The notes under the pieces are model-generated. The model did not search any database. It was not told the origin of the DNA and worked only from the letters and a program-made list of their open reading frames with translations. Positions 16,999 through 26,541 of a stretch of 64,000 nucleotides of DNA are shown piece by piece. The position numbers were made by a program, and so were the translations under genes. Origin of the DNA: Nocardia sp. alder85J (GTDB lineage: Bacteria; Actinomycetota; Actinomycetes; Mycobacteriales; Mycobacteriaceae); assembly GCF_020176955.2 (NCBI RefSeq), contig NZ_JAIUCZ020000008.1, positions 248,001 through 312,000 on the forward strand. The letters are read 5' to 3'. The stretch's first letter is position 1. Each line of letters starts with the position of its first letter.

Positions 16999-17868
16999 TC
17001 ACACCATCTGTGGGGGGAACAAGCTGTTGTAGATCTGTGTGGCAATGAGATTGACGCCGAACAGCATCACCGCCGACAGCACCACCGCGGTGTTGACCGA
17101 GTTGGCCACGCCGCCGGGACCGCCGCGGGTGTTCAGCCCCGAGTCACAGGCGATGATCGCCGCGAGCAGGCCGAAGATCAGCGATTTGGCCAGCGCGACA
17201 AGCAGATCCGCGGTGACCGCGAAGGAGGAGAAGGTGCCCACGTAGGAACCGGGGGTGCCGTTCTGGGCGAAGATGTTGAACACGTAGCCGGTGAGGAAGC
17301 CGACGAAAACCACGAAGCCGCAGAGCAACACCGACACCAGCATGGCCGCGCCCAGCCGCGGGGCGACCAGCCGCCGCAGCGGGTCGACGCCCATCACCTT
17401 CATCGCGTCGATCTCCTCGCGGATGGTGCGGCTGCCGAGGTCGGCGGTGATGGCCGAACCGACCGCGCCCGCGATCATCAGCGAGGTGACCAGCGGCGCG
17501 CCCTGCTGAATGATGCCCAGCCCGTTGGCCGCACCGATGAACGACGTCGCACCCACCTGCCCGGCCACCGATCCGACCTGGATGGACACGATGACACCGA
17601 TCGGGATGGCCACCAGCAGTGTCGGCGCGGCGGCGACGCTGGCCATGAACGCGCACTGGCGGACGAACTCGGCGAAGGGGAAGCGGCCCCGCACGATCGA
17701 GACGAACAACTCGGCGACGGCCTGCATGCCCATGGTGATCTGGCGGCCGAAGGTTTCGAACGACCGTTTCGGGTGGTCCTGCCAGTAGGCCCGCGTCCAG
17801 TCGACGGCTCCACTCATTCTGGTCGTCGCGGGACTGCTCGTCCCACCCGGACTGTTGGCGAACTGCAC
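16999..17868 (-). CDS. yrbEA: YrbE/MlaE-family permease YrbEA
   Basis: The first gene of the mce operon, 289 residues. It has the MlaE permease fold with several membrane helices and the EEIDAMKVMGVDPLRRLVAPR coupling loop. The N-terminus runs through a short cytoplasmic stretch ending RAYWQDHPKRSFETFGRQITMGMQ. The GTG start at 17868 has a GAGAGGGG ribosome-binding site upstream on the minus strand. Downstream genes follow with gaps under 10 nt or overlaps, so the whole set yrbEA-yrbEB-mceA-F is one transcript, probably with the two Mce-associated genes. Confidence 0.85.
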   Translation of the reverse strand: MQFANSPGGTSSPATTRMSGAVDWTRAYWQDHPKRSFETFGRQITMGMQAVAELFVSIVRGRFPFAEFVRQCAFMASVAAAPTLLVAIPIGVIVSIQVGSVAGQVGATSFIGAANGLGIIQQGAPLVTSLMIAGAVGSAITADLGSRTIREEIDAMKVMGVDPLRRLVAPRLGAAMLVSVLLCGFVVFVGFLTGYVFNIFAQNGTPGSYVGTFSSFAVTADLLVALAKSLIFGLLAAIIACDSGLNTRGGPGGVANSVNTAVVLSAVMLFGVNLIATQIYNSLFPPQMV

Positions 17869-18371
17869 CGGCTACCCCTCTCGACGTCGGTTGCCTGCCC
17901 CGACGACTTGTTGCTCACGGCACCTTACTACGGAGTTAGGAGAAACACACCGAAAAGTGTGTCTCCCGACATAGATCCGGATCACCCCATTTGACCCGCT
18001 GTGATAGGTGACATCGGGCTGTCGATGTTCACAATGGAACGGCTTCGCAATGGGGATTATTCGGAACGTCCGGAAGTAATGAATCCGACCCCGGCACTCA
18101 ATTTCGAGGAATAAATTCATCGAAAATCCACCGGCGCCGTCCGCCGTGACCGACACTATCCGGGTGACATCCCCCGGCCGCTTTACGGCGTCTGTGCGAC
18201 GCGCCGTGACAACCGGAAAAAACGGACAGCATTCGGGGGCGGCGTGACATCCCGATTGTCCGCATCGAACCTGCGAACCGCACGGCCGGGCGCGCCGTGT
18301 CCGGGCGCGAATGCTGACAGGATGTAGTAGTACATGGTTGGTATCGTGCGGCTTCCGACAGCTGGAGGGAC
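17869..18371. promoter_or_regulatory. 503-bp divergent regulatory region between mce operon and S1 protease, with inverted repeat
   Basis: No gene is visible here. It must hold both divergent promoters. About 75 bp upstream of yrbEA lies an imperfect hairpin: ACACAC at 17945-17950, loop CGAAAA and GTGTGT at 17957-17962, extended outward by GAGA/TCTC after a 2-nt bulge. It could be the binding site of the operon's regulator. The protease side has GGAGG at 18364-18368 before its ATG. Confidence 0.4.
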
Positions 18372-19043
18372 ATGTTGACAAAACTCGCCAGGGTGGTGCG
18401 AACCGCCTGCGCCGCCGCTCTGGGTGCGGCGCTGCTCGGGACGGGACCCGGTGTGGCGCACGCTGATCCGGGCGGGCCGGTGATCGGCGGAGGTTCCGGG
18501 ATCATCATCGACAACCAGTTCGAGTGCACGGTCACCACCATCGGCCACGACCACACCGGCCGGCTGGTCGGACTGACCGCCGGGCACTGCGGCGACGCCG
18601 GTGCGCAGGTCTGGGCCGAGCAGGCCCGCGGCGCCGGAGTGATCGGCAAGTTCGTCTACTCCAACCACGATCTCGACTATGCGGTCATCCAGTTCGATCC
18701 GGACCGCATCACGCCGGTCAACCGGGTCGGCAACGTGACCATCACCGGTCTGGGCGCGCCCGCGCAGTTCCCGGCGGTCGTCTGCAAGGAGGGCCGCACC
18801 ACCGGCAACACCTGCGGCATCGCCTGGGGCGACATCTTCCAGACCGACGAGACCTGGACCCAGATGTGCGTCGTGGAAGGCGATTCCGGCGCACCCGTGG
18901 TGGTCGGCACCACCCTGGTGGGCATGGTGAACGCCTATCTCGCGATGGCCTGCTTCGGCCCCGAGGTGGGCACCAACACCACCGCGATCTTCAACGATCT
19001 CAACGCGCGCGGCGGCATCGGGGCCGGGTACTCCCCGATCTGA
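18372..19043 (+). CDS. secreted S1 family serine protease (chymotrypsin/streptogrisin-like)
   Basis: A 223-residue exported protease. A Sec signal peptide (basic start, ACAAALGAALLGTGPGVAHA) is probably cut before Asp32. The triad is complete: His72 in TAGHC, Asp102 in DLDYAVIQF and Ser172 in EGDSGAPV. Cysteine pairs around His72 (Cys52/Cys73) and at 138/148 fit disulfides of this family. There is little or no pro-region, unlike streptogrisins, so it may be made active or regulated otherwise. GGAGG precedes the ATG. A strong terminator follows at 19073. Confidence 0.9.
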   Translation: MLTKLARVVRTACAAALGAALLGTGPGVAHADPGGPVIGGGSGIIIDNQFECTVTTIGHDHTGRLVGLTAGHCGDAGAQVWAEQARGAGVIGKFVYSNHDLDYAVIQFDPDRITPVNRVGNVTITGLGAPAQFPAVVCKEGRTTGNTCGIAWGDIFQTDETWTQMCVVEGDSGAPVVVGTTLVGMVNAYLAMACFGPEVGTNTTAIFNDLNARGGIGAGYSPI

Positions 19044-19072
19044 TCCAGCCGCGGCACCGCCGCACCGCACCA

Positions 19073-19116
19073 CGAGACCTCCCCGCCGCCCCGTTGCGGT
19101 GGGGAGGTCTCGTTTT
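19073..19116 (+). terminator. rho-independent terminator of the S1 protease gene
   Basis: A 15-bp stem (CGAGACCTCCCCGCC paired with GGTGGGGAGGTCTCG, one G-U pair), a 10-nt loop and TTTT at 19113-19116. The 3' arm contains GGGGAGG, which also looks like a ribosome-binding site for the next gene. Confidence 0.85.
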
Positions 19117-19117
19117 C

Positions 19118-20734
19118 ATGACAAGTGGTCCGATATCGCCCCCGGAATCGAACCCGGCACCCCCGCCGCTTCGTGTCCACACCATGCGTGATCAGAGGCC
19201 GGCGACGGCAACGGAACGCAAGTCCGGGGGTTCCCCTGCCCTGCCCCGGACACCGGACCCGGCTGCGCCGTCCGATCACGGCGACGCCGCGACGAAACCC
19301 GGCGCCGGTCCGCAGACAACGGGCCGGCGTGACCCCGGCGCCCCGGCCGTGGCCCCACACCCGGACGGCCCGCGACCGCAGCAGCTGCGACAGCTCCGGA
19401 TACCGCGGGGAATGGCCCTGCACTCGGTGGTGGCCGGGGCCGATTTCGACCGCTACTTCCGCTGGCGGCGGGCCCACGACGGTGATCCGTTCGCCGTCCG
19501 CTTCCCCGGTTTCGGCCGGGTGCTGTTCACCGGAACTCCGGACGGCGCAAAGGAATTGCTGCGCGCGCCGGTCTCGCTGCTGGTCCCGCCGCGGCCCAAT
19601 CCGATCGAACCGCTGGTCGGCGGCGCCTCGGTGATCCTGGCCCGGGACGAACACCACCGCCGCACCCGCGAGATCCTCGCCCCCGCCTTCCACGGCAGCG
19701 CGATCGCGGCCTACGCCAACGCGATTCGCGATGCCGCCCGCGCCGAGATGGACGGCGTGCGCACCGGGGTGCCGTGGCGGCCCGGGGTCCGGGTCGATCT
19801 GCGGTCGGCGGCGCGGGCCATCACGCTGCGGGTGATCCTGCAGGCGGTGTTCGGACTGTCGGATCCGCGGCGGCGCGCGGAGTACACCAAGGAGGTGGTC
19901 GCCTACCTGACCGCCTTCAGCGGGCCGCTGCTGCTGGTGCCGGCGTTGCGGCACGGCGCGTTCGGGCGGGCCCCCTGGGATCGCTTCGTCGCGGCGCGGT
20001 CCCGGCTGGACGCGCTCATCACCGCCGATATCGAGCGCCGGCGCGGCGAGACCGCCGACACCACCGACATCCTGGGCGTGCTGCTGCGCGCCCGCTACGC
20101 CGACGGCGGCGAGATGTCCGTCGACGAGTTGCGCGAGCAGTTGCGCACCTTCCTGGTCGCCGGGCACGAGACGACCGCCACCAGTCTGGTCTGGGCGCTG
20201 TACTGGTTGTATCGGCAACCGGAGACGCTGCGCCGGCTGCGCTCCGAACTGGCCGCGGCCGCCGGGGCCGAACCCGACGACCTGTCCCGGCTGCCGTATC
20301 TGGACGCGGTGTGCAAGGAGACGCTGCGGATGCATCCGCCGGTGCCGATCGTGCTGCGGCGTTTGGTCGGGCCGTTCACGCTGTGCGGGGTGGGCCTGGT
20401 CCCGGGGGACACCATGGGCATCGTGGTGTCGCTGCTGCACTCCGATCCCGGCACCTTCCCGGATGCCGCCGAGTTCCGGCCGGAACGGTTCCTGAACCGC
20501 CGCTACACGCCGTTCGAATACGCTCCCTACGGCGGCGGGCACCGGCGCTGCCTGGGCGCCTCGCTGGCCGAGTACGAGTTGCGAATCGTGCTGGCGACCG
20601 TGCTGGATCGGGTGGAGCTGGCGCCGACCGCGCGCTACCGTCGCAGCCGGATCCCGCGCGCGGTGCCACACAACATCGCCACCGGCCCGCAGCGCGGAAT
20701 GACCTTCGACGTCATAGCAAATGTTCGAAACTAG
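19118..20734 (+). CDS. cytochrome P450
   Basis: A heme-thiolate monooxygenase with every hallmark: the I-helix oxygen-binding AGHETTATS (about 348-356), ExxR in KETLRMHPP, PERF in FRPERFL and the heme loop YAPYGGGHRRCLG with Cys478 as iron ligand (Tyr replaces the usual first Phe). It uses ferredoxin partners encoded elsewhere; no redox partner is next to it. The start is uncertain. ATG 19118 has GGGGAGG 10 nt upstream but inside a terminator stem, and the first 30-40 codons have poor codon bias. ATG 19184, GTG 19349 or ATG 19412 are alternatives; homologous sequence clearly begins near LRQLRIPRGMALHSV. Confidence 0.85.
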   Translation: MTSGPISPPESNPAPPPLRVHTMRDQRPATATERKSGGSPALPRTPDPAAPSDHGDAATKPGAGPQTTGRRDPGAPAVAPHPDGPRPQQLRQLRIPRGMALHSVVAGADFDRYFRWRRAHDGDPFAVRFPGFGRVLFTGTPDGAKELLRAPVSLLVPPRPNPIEPLVGGASVILARDEHHRRTREILAPAFHGSAIAAYANAIRDAARAEMDGVRTGVPWRPGVRVDLRSAARAITLRVILQAVFGLSDPRRRAEYTKEVVAYLTAFSGPLLLVPALRHGAFGRAPWDRFVAARSRLDALITADIERRRGETADTTDILGVLLRARYADGGEMSVDELREQLRTFLVAGHETTATSLVWALYWLYRQPETLRRLRSELAAAAGAEPDDLSRLPYLDAVCKETLRMHPPVPIVLRRLVGPFTLCGVGLVPGDTMGIVVSLLHSDPGTFPDAAEFRPERFLNRRYTPFEYAPYGGGHRRCLGASLAEYELRIVLATVLDRVELAPTARYRRSRIPRAVPHNIATGPQRGMTFDVIANVRN

Positions 20735-20747
20735 TGATTTGCATCAC
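20734..20747. promoter_or_regulatory. CRP/FNR-type site GTGA-N6-TCAC
   Basis: GTGATTTGCATCAC is a perfect palindrome fitting the core of cAMP receptor protein sites. It starts at the last base of the P450 gene and lies about 180 bp upstream of a promoter candidate for the L,D-transpeptidase. Role inferred. Confidence 0.35.
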
Positions 20748-20911
20748 GATTGCTGGCATTGGTTCCGGCGGCCTCGCGGCAAACGGCCAAGTCGCGGCGC
20801 ATCCCGACTCGCCGATGCGAACACCGCATTCACCGTTCCCCGATGGACCGCTGGCGTCCTTGTGACTCGCCGCGTACCACGAAGACTGTTTTCATCACCG
20901 CGAGAACGCGA

Positions 20912-20940
20912 TTGGCGCAGGCCGACCGGCGATGTACTAA
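20912..20940 (+). promoter_or_regulatory. candidate promoter of the L,D-transpeptidase gene
   Basis: TTGGCG (20912-20917), a 17-bp spacer and TACTAA (20935-20940) lie in the 300-bp gene-free gap after the P450 gene. This predicts a 5' leader of about 85 nt. Matches are moderate. Nothing else but the CRP-like site was seen in the gap. Confidence 0.4.
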
Positions 20941-21034
20941 TGGACCCGGCGTCGGGGACTTGCCGCAAACGAATACGCGCCGTTCTGAATATCGGAATCG
21001 AACGGGGCGGAAGTACGAGAGGACTGTTAGGGCT

Positions 21035-21964
21035 GTGCGCATCAACACCGGTCGGCAATCCGCGCGGAACAAGGCGACGAGCACGACGACCAGGATCGGG
21101 GTGCTGGCGCTGACCGTGACGGCCGCCGGCGCCGTGTTCGCCGGACCGGGCGTCGCCGCCCCGCTGTGGCCCGGCGGTCCCGACATTCCGGGCGCCCCCG
21201 CCGCGGTGCAGGCCCCGCCGCCGGAGAACGGCGCCGCGCCGCTGAAGAATCCGCCGGCGCTGCCGCAGGCCAACTTCGCGGCACCCGGAGTCAGCCCCGG
21301 CGACGGTGACGTCGTCGGCGTGGCACAGCCGATCATCATCAACTTCAAGGATCCGGTCGCCGACCACGACGCGGCCGAGAAGGCCATCCGGATCACCTCC
21401 AGCAACGCCACCCACGGGCATTTCTACTGGGAGGGCGACAAGCAGGTGCGCTGGCGGCCGGAGGACTTCTGGCCGGCCAACTCCGACGTCACCGTGGAGG
21501 CCGGCGGCACCAAGGTCGCGTACCGGATCGGCGACGAGGTGATCACCACCGCCGACGACGCCACCCACACCATCACGATCACCCGCAACGGCGAGGTGAT
21601 CAAGACCATGCCCACCTCGATGGGCAAGGTCAAGCACGAGACGCCGAACGGCATCTACTACGTCGGTGAGAAGAACCGGAAGATGATCATGGACTCCTCC
21701 ACCTACGGGGTCCCGGTCGATTCGCCGGAGGGCTACAAGGTCGAGGTCGAATGGGCGACCCGGCTGTCCAGCAACGGCATCTTCGTGCACGCCGCCCCGT
21801 GGTCGGTGGCCCAGCAGGGCGTGTCCGACGCCAGCCACGGCTGCCTGAACGTGAGCACCGCCGACGCCCAGTGGTTCTTCGAGAATTCGCAGAAGGGCGA
21901 TCCGGTCGTGGTGCAGAACTCCACCGGCACCTTCACCGGCGACGGTATGAGCGACTGGAACTGA
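21035..21964 (+). CDS. L,D-transpeptidase (YkuD family) with Ig-like domain
   Basis: A 309-residue cell-wall enzyme that makes 3-3 cross-links between peptidoglycan stems. A signal sequence (RIGVLALTVTAAGAVFAGPGVAA) is followed by a Pro/Ala linker, an Ig-like Big_10 domain (about 85-175, GDVVGVAQPIIINFKDPVADHDAAEKAI) and the YkuD domain. Catalytic residues are visible in IFVHAAPWS and SHGCLNVS, with Cys270 as nucleophile. The layout is that of mycobacterial LdtMt2-type enzymes. There is no clear lipobox, so it is probably secreted or anchored by the signal. GTG 21035 is chosen: GAGAGGA lies 11 nt upstream and the signal peptide starts there. Confidence 0.9.
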   Translation: MRINTGRQSARNKATSTTTRIGVLALTVTAAGAVFAGPGVAAPLWPGGPDIPGAPAAVQAPPPENGAAPLKNPPALPQANFAAPGVSPGDGDVVGVAQPIIINFKDPVADHDAAEKAIRITSSNATHGHFYWEGDKQVRWRPEDFWPANSDVTVEAGGTKVAYRIGDEVITTADDATHTITITRNGEVIKTMPTSMGKVKHETPNGIYYVGEKNRKMIMDSSTYGVPVDSPEGYKVEVEWATRLSSNGIFVHAAPWSVAQQGVSDASHGCLNVSTADAQWFFENSQKGDPVVVQNSTGTFTGDGMSDWN

Positions 21965-22033
21965 ACCTGGCGTAACCGGGCACGGCCGCACCGAAAGCGC
22001 GCCGGATGCCCGGGCCGGCCCTAGGATTCGCCC

Positions 22034-23080
22034 ATGTCCGGTACGCCCGATAGCGCGCCCCGCGGGACCGATCCTGGAGCACACGGACCGTTCACAGGAT
22101 CGGCATCTCGGATTTCCCGGTCATTTGCCGGAACCGGGCAGGCTGCCGCAGTGCGCACCCGTCCCGAACGAGTTCTACCCCAGCATCGCGTTCGGGGACT
22201 ACGCGGGCGCCCGTGGACCGACTACGGGCTGTTCCTCGTGCTGGTGCTGCCGAATCTGGCGTTGCTGGGGATATTCGTCTATCGCCCACTGGTGGACGAC
22301 ATCCGGCTGTCGTTCACCGACTGGAACATCTCCGATCCGCTGGCGCACTACATCGGATTCGCCAACTACCGGGAGTGGTGGGGACGCAACGACTCCTGGC
22401 AGATCGTCACCAACACGGTGGTGTTCACCGTCGCCGCCGTGGCCGGCAGTATGCTGCTCGGCCTGGCGCTGGCGCTGCTGCTGGATCGGAAACTGTTCGG
22501 CCGCAACGTGGTCCGCTCGATCGTCTTCGCGCCGTTCGTGATCTCCGGCGCCGCCATCGGCATCATCTTCCAGTTCATCTTCGATCCCAGCTTCGGCCTG
22601 GTGCAGGATCTGTTGCACCGCATCGGCGTTCACCACGTGCCGGACTTCTATCAGGATCCGCACTGGGCGATGGTGATGATCACGGTGACCTACATCTGGA
22701 AGAACCTCGGCTACAGCTTCGTGATCTATCTGGCCGCGCTGCAAGGGGTCCGGCGCGAACTGATGGAGGCCGCCGAGATCGACGGCGCGAGCCGCTGGAC
22801 CACCTTCTCCCGGGTGCTGCTGCCGCAGCTGCGGCCGACGACCTTCTTCCTGTCGATCACCGTGCTGCTGAACTCGTTGCAGGTCTTCGACATCGTGAAC
22901 GTGATGACCCGCGGCGGGCCGCTGGGCACCGGCACCACCACGATGATCTACCAGGTCTATCGGGAATCCTTCGTCAACTTCCGGGCCGGTTACGGCGCGA
23001 CGGTGGCCACCATCATGTTCGTGGTGCTGCTGATCGTCACCCTGTTGCAGGTCCGGGTCATGGATCGGGGTGAGCGGTGA
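22034..23080 (+). CDS. ugpA: ABC transporter permease UgpA-like
   Basis: A 348-residue MalF-type permease with six membrane helices starting at YGLFLVLVLPNLALLGIFVYRPL and the EAA coupling motif ELMEAAEIDGASRWTTFSRVLLPQLRPT. Together with the three following genes it gives the order A-E-B-C seen in the mycobacterial ugp operon, which imports glycerophosphodiesters. The first about 50 residues show poorer codon bias, so the ATG at 22034 (AGGA at 22023-22026) may be replaced by GTG 22151. Its TGA overlaps the next start as GTGA. Substrate inferred from operon order and the binding protein. Confidence 0.75.
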   Translation: MSGTPDSAPRGTDPGAHGPFTGSASRISRSFAGTGQAAAVRTRPERVLPQHRVRGLRGRPWTDYGLFLVLVLPNLALLGIFVYRPLVDDIRLSFTDWNISDPLAHYIGFANYREWWGRNDSWQIVTNTVVFTVAAVAGSMLLGLALALLLDRKLFGRNVVRSIVFAPFVISGAAIGIIFQFIFDPSFGLVQDLLHRIGVHHVPDFYQDPHWAMVMITVTYIWKNLGYSFVIYLAALQGVRRELMEAAEIDGASRWTTFSRVLLPQLRPTTFFLSITVLLNSLQVFDIVNVMTRGGPLGTGTTTMIYQVYRESFVNFRAGYGATVATIMFVVLLIVTLLQVRVMDRGER

Positions 23081-23949
23081 GCGAGGCAGCGGATGTCGGG
23101 GCGGGCGCCGCGTATCGGCGGCGGCAGCGCGCGGCCACCGTCTTCGGTTACGCCGCCATGGTCTGCGTGCTGATCATCGTGGGAGTGCCGCTGTTCTGGG
23201 TGCTGATCACCTCGTTCAAGGGCCGGCCCGACATCTACACCCAGCCGGCGGTCTGGTGGCCGCACAGCTGGCATCCGGGCAACTACCACGAGGCGACGAC
23301 CACGCTGCCGTTCTGGCAGTTCCTGCGCAACTCGCTGATCATCACCGCGATCATCGCGGCGGTGAAGTTCGTGCTCGGCATCCTCAGCGCCTACGGCCTG
23401 GTGTTCCTGCGCTTCCCGGGCAAGACCGCGGTGTTCCTGGTGATCATCGCGGCGCTGATGGTGCCCAACCAGATCACCGTGATCTCCAACTACGCGCTGG
23501 TCGCCCAATGGGGCTGGCGCAACAGCTATCAGGGCATCATCGTGCCGCTGTGCGGGGTGGCCTTCGGCACCTTCCTGATGCGCAACCACTTCCTGTCGCT
23601 GCCCGCCGAGGTGATCGAGGCGGCGCGGATGGACAGCGCCAACTGGTGGCGGCTGCTGACCCGGGTGGTGCTGCCCATGTCCGGGCCGACCATGGTCGCG
23701 TTCGCGGTGGTCACGCTGGTCAACGAGTGGAACGAATACCTGTGGCCGTTCCTGATGTCCGACGACGCCCGGGTGGCCCCGCTGCCGGTCGGGCTGACCC
23801 TGCTGCAGAACACCGAGAATCCGAGTGTCACCAACTGGGGGCCGGTGATGGCGGGCACCCTGCTCACCATGGCGCCGATCCTCGTGGTGTTCCTGATCCT
23901 GCAACGCCAGATGATCAAGGGCCTCACCTCCGGTGCGGTCAAAGGTTAG
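23077..23949 (+). CDS. ugpE: ABC transporter permease UgpE-like
   Basis: A 290-residue MalG-type permease: six membrane helices and the EAA loop VIEAARMDSANWWRLLTRVVLPMSGPT, which docks on the ATPase. Its GTG overlaps the ugpA stop by GTGA (23077-23080), so the two halves of the channel are made together. It forms the membrane heterodimer with the preceding gene product. Confidence 0.8.
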   Translation: MSEAADVGAGAAYRRRQRAATVFGYAAMVCVLIIVGVPLFWVLITSFKGRPDIYTQPAVWWPHSWHPGNYHEATTTLPFWQFLRNSLIITAIIAAVKFVLGILSAYGLVFLRFPGKTAVFLVIIAALMVPNQITVISNYALVAQWGWRNSYQGIIVPLCGVAFGTFLMRNHFLSLPAEVIEAARMDSANWWRLLTRVVLPMSGPTMVAFAVVTLVNEWNEYLWPFLMSDDARVAPLPVGLTLLQNTENPSVTNWGPVMAGTLLTMAPILVVFLILQRQMIKGLTSGAVKG

Positions 23950-23968
23950 TCCCCCCAAGGAGATTCCC

Positions 23969-25312
23969 GTGTCCCCCTCGTCTTTCGGGCCCGTCCGCCG
24001 TGCCGCCGTGTCGCGGCGCGGCTTCCTCGGCCTGGCCGGCACCGCCGCGGCCGGGCTGGCGCTGACCGCCTGCGCGGGCAGTGGTGGCGGCGGCAAGCAG
24101 TCGGGTAGTTCGAACACCATCACCTTCTGGTCCAACCACCCGGGCACCTCCAAGGATCTGGAGACCGAGATCATCAACCGGTTCCAGGCCGAGTATCCGG
24201 ACCTGAAGGTGAACCTGGTCGACGCGGGCAAGAACTACGAGGAGGTGGCGCAGAAATTCAACGCGGCGCTCTCCGGTGGTGAACTGCCCGATGTGGTGGT
24301 GCTGTCGGACGTGTGGTGGTTCAACTACGCGCTGACCAAGGCCATCGAGCCGCTGGACTCGCACTTCTCCTCGGCCGGGGTGAACGTCGCCGACTTCGTG
24401 GACACCTTCGTCAACGACTACACGTTCGACGGCAAGACCTGGGCGCTGCCGTACTCCCGGTCGACGCCGCTGTTCTACTACAACAAGGATCTGTGGGCCA
24501 AGGCCGGGCTGCCCGACCGCGGACCGGCCAGCTGGACCGAATTCGACGAGTGGGGCCCGAAGTTGCAGAGCCTCGTCGGCGACGGCAAGTGGGCGCACGG
24601 CTGGGGTGACGCGAAGAACTACCTGGCCTGGACCTTCCAGGGCCCGAACTGGACCTTCGGCGGCTCCTACTCCGATCAGTGGACGCTGAAGTTCAACGAT
24701 CCGCACACCATCGCGGCGGGCAACTATCTGCGCGACTCGATCAACGGCAAGAAGTACGCCAGCATCCGGCCGCAGATCGCCGTCGACTTCGGCACCGGCG
24801 TCATCGCCTCCACCATCGCCTCCACCGGCGACCTGCGCGGTATCGCCAAGAACGCCGCGGGCAAGCTGCAATTCGGCACCGCGTTCCTGCCGCATCCGGC
24901 AGGGCCCGGCTGCACCACCGGCGGCGCGGGGCTGGCGATCCCGGCGCGGATCTCCGACGATCGGAAGGCCAACGCGCTGAAGTTCATCGACTTCCTCACC
25001 AACGCCGCCAACACCTCGTACTTCACCCAGGGCACCGGCTACATCCCGGTCCGCAAGTCGGCGATGCAGGATGCCGGCGAGCAGGACTTCCTGGCCAAGG
25101 ACCCGAACGCCAAGACCGCCTTCGACCAACTGGCGCTGACCAAGTCGCAGGACTACGCCCGGGTGTTCCTGCCCGGCGGCGACCAGATCATCGGCACCGG
25201 CCTGGAGCAGATCGGCCTGCAAAACAAGGATGTGACCTCGGTGTTCGCCGACGTCTCCAGTCAGTTGCAGGCCATCTACGACCGCCAGATCGGCCCGAAG
25301 CTGCCGAAGTAG
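23969..25312 (+). CDS. ugpB: extracellular substrate-binding lipoprotein UgpB-like
   Basis: A 447-residue solute-binding protein of the sugar/glycerol-phosphate class. The N-terminus carries a twin-arginine signal (SRRGFLGLAG, Arg16-Arg17) and a lipobox LTAC with Cys35, so it is exported folded and lipid-anchored. The body shows the usual two-lobe fold (TITFWSNHPG...LPDVVVLSDVWWF...TWALPYSRSTPLFYYNKDLW). GTG 23969 has AAGGAG 6 nt upstream. M. tuberculosis UgpB binds glycerophosphocholine; residues GAGLAIPARISDDRK...IPVRKSAM and gene order support that assignment, but a sugar is possible. Confidence 0.8.
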   Translation: MSPSSFGPVRRAAVSRRGFLGLAGTAAAGLALTACAGSGGGGKQSGSSNTITFWSNHPGTSKDLETEIINRFQAEYPDLKVNLVDAGKNYEEVAQKFNAALSGGELPDVVVLSDVWWFNYALTKAIEPLDSHFSSAGVNVADFVDTFVNDYTFDGKTWALPYSRSTPLFYYNKDLWAKAGLPDRGPASWTEFDEWGPKLQSLVGDGKWAHGWGDAKNYLAWTFQGPNWTFGGSYSDQWTLKFNDPHTIAAGNYLRDSINGKKYASIRPQIAVDFGTGVIASTIASTGDLRGIAKNAAGKLQFGTAFLPHPAGPGCTTGGAGLAIPARISDDRKANALKFIDFLTNAANTSYFTQGTGYIPVRKSAMQDAGEQDFLAKDPNAKTAFDQLALTKSQDYARVFLPGGDQIIGTGLEQIGLQNKDVTSVFADVSSQLQAIYDRQIGPKLPK

Positions 25313-25358
25313 TCCGGCGCGCCCACCTTCCACCCGATCGCGAGGAGACCGAATCCGC

Positions 25359-26441
<1,083 letters not shown>

Positions 26442-26446
26442 AAGCT

Positions 26447-26486
26447 GTGCGGCTGTGCCGAGACGGGTGCGGCTGTGCCGAGACGG
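26447..26486. repeat. perfect 20-bp tandem duplication upstream of the M13 peptidase gene
   Basis: GTGCGGCTGTGCCGAGACGG occurs twice head to tail at 26447-26466 and 26467-26486, just after the ugpC stop. The unit also contains GGCTGTGCC-type dyad symmetry. It looks like a recent slippage duplication in the leader of the next gene. Confidence 0.8.
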
Positions 26487-26541
26487 GTGTGACGGTCCGC
26501 CGTCCCGGCGCGGCCGGGACGAGATCGGCATACTGGACGGC

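Noticed and set aside
14766..17048. A 760-codon open frame on the plus strand, antisense to mceA and the yrbE genes
   Set aside because: High GC content keeps the antisense frame open; its product is Arg/Gln/His/Gly-rich with no domain, while the minus strand encodes complete Mce and YrbE proteins.
19130..19165. tRNA-like T-arm (GGGTTCGATTCC on the minus strand) with a nearby ACCA
   Set aside because: The T-stem has a mismatch, the distance to ACCA is wrong, and no matching acceptor, D-arm or anticodon arm can be folded; not a tRNA, and too short to call an attachment site.
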